Shown piece after piece: positions 53,130 through 53,404 of a stretch of 53,404 bases of DNA. The translations under genes were made by a program, and so were the position numbers. Under the pieces are notes generated by a model, which saw only the letters and a program-made list of their open reading frames with translations, did no database searches and was not told the origin of the DNA. This DNA is from Bacillota bacterium (GTDB lineage Bacteria > Bacillota > Clostridia > Christensenellales > SZUA-584): the NCBI GenBank assembly GCA_023391105.1, contig JAEWBO010000012.1, positions 1-53,404 of the forward strand, given 5' to 3'. How positions within the stretch are numbered: the stretch's first letter is position 1; each line of letters opens with the position of its first letter.

Positions 53130-53275
53130 AGATGTTTAGGGGGAAACCCTATAAAAGCGGCTTTGGGCGGCTCCACTGTCACCGCCTAAGGTACGTTAAA
53201 AAAGGAGGCATGCAATTCCGCATCAGCTTGCGGTGCAGCAGTGTGGAGACCTGCTGTAATGCCATCGCCACAAAG
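53130..53275 (+). promoter_or_regulatory. Structured leader, possible variant cobalamin riboswitch
   Basis: GGGGGAAA (53139-53146), a CTCCACTGTCA segment (about 53169-53179) and GTGGAGACCTGCTG (53243-53256) occur in the order and approximate spacing of the cobalamin riboswitch core; the last contains GGAGACCTGC, which matches the B12-box. The usual GGUGnAAAUCC stretch is not recognisable (TATAAAAGC stands in its place). Several hairpins flank it (GGCGG/CCGCC; CCGCA/TGCGG; CAGCAG/CTGCTG). Identification is tentative. Confidence 0.4.
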
Positions 53276-53331
53276 CAGGGCGGTGGGGAGCTGCGCAGTT
53301 AGCGAAGGCTGTGCGCGGCAAAGCTGTCTGT

Positions 53332-53404
53332 ATGGCAAAAGTTACACTCAAGAGCATCAAAAAGGTCTATGACAAGAATGTCACGGCCGTCCACGATTTC
53401 AACC
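53332..53404 (+). CDS. Sugar ABC transporter ATP-binding protein, MsmX/UgpC type (partial, 5' end)
   Basis: Only the first 24 codons are in the window: MAKVTLKSIKKVYDKNVTAV then HDFN. This is the usual opening of MsmX/UgpC/MalK-like ATPases that serve several CUT1 importers. There is no clear ribosome binding site right before the ATG, so translation may depend on the structured leader. It could be the ATPase partner for the importer at 216-3465. Confidence 0.82.
   Translation, partial: MAKVTLKSIKKVYDKNVTAVHDFN

Noticed and set aside
53204..53302. Short plus-strand frame starting at the ATG after AAAAAAGGAGGC
   Set aside because: The ribosome binding site would be only one base from the ATG, and the bases fit a structured RNA better; 30 codons without protein character.

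Overview
The window looks like a chromosomal segment of an anaerobic, Gram-positive Firmicute of the class Clostridia. The reasons are: AGGAGG-type ribosome binding sites, sigma-A promoters, many lipoproteins with a Cys lipobox, a tryptophan T-box, an L,D-transpeptidase, a DUF1540 protein, an Rrf2 regulator of the CymR type, and sugar importers built for a shared MsmX-type ATPase. No phage, transposase, integrase or CRISPR array is visible. Base composition is fairly even apart from AT-rich promoter regions. Genus cannot be told from the sequence alone.

Layout. (1) 1-6.8 kb, minus strand: a LacI regulator and a GH3 glycosidase, followed by a CUT1-type sugar importer (lipoprotein, two permeases, no ATPase). 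(2) 7.1-10.7 kb, plus: an EamA exporter and a complete polar amino-acid ABC importer. (3) 10.7-18.3 kb, mixed: an HTH membrane regulator, DegV plus a PAP2-like membrane protein, a DUF1540 peptide, a YkvI-type carrier, a secreted metallo-beta-lactamase-fold protein with a lamin-tail domain, two tiny proteins, and a periplasmic-binding-like lipoprotein. (4) 18.3-28.6 kb: an L,D-transpeptidase, a divergent sulfur amino-acid locus (Rrf2 regulator, gamma-synthase-like and MalY/PatB enzymes against cysK and O-acetylhomoserine sulfhydrylase), tRNA-Ser(GCU), a secreted Ntn-hydrolase, a multidomain NlpC/P60 wall hydrolase, and a GNAT protein. (5) 28.6-36.45 kb, minus: a T-box-controlled trpEGDCFBA operon ending in a DAHP synthase, with almost every junction overlapping. 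(6) 36.6-44.8 kb: a small orphan peptide, gene remnants, an AIM24-family protein, an orphan two-domain sugar ATPase with a DeoR regulator, and a divergent complete CUT2 sugar importer. (7) 44.8-51.8 kb: a DUF3795 Cys-rich protein, then a cluster resembling flavin-based extracellular electron transfer (EET): ApbE and a tandem-repeat lipoprotein on the minus strand, against a UbiA prenyltransferase, an NDH-2/DoxX fusion and a polyprenyl diphosphate synthase on the plus strand. (8) 51.8-53.4 kb: a two-unit intergenic repeat, a creatininase-family hydrolase, and a long structured leader (possible variant cobalamin riboswitch) ahead of the first codons of an msmX/ugpC-type sugar ATPase.

How it fits together. 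The organism takes up and hydrolyses oligosaccharides and takes up amino acids. It can make cysteine, methionine precursors and tryptophan under sulfur- and tRNA-Trp-sensing control. It may pass electrons from NADH through a demethylmenaquinone-like quinone to surface-exposed lipoproteins. The msmX start at the right edge could supply the ATPase missing from the sugar importer at the left edge. The most interesting system is the EET-like cluster at 45.3-51.8 kb. Its lipoprotein carries a duplicated domain that I cannot match to a standard FMN-binding domain.
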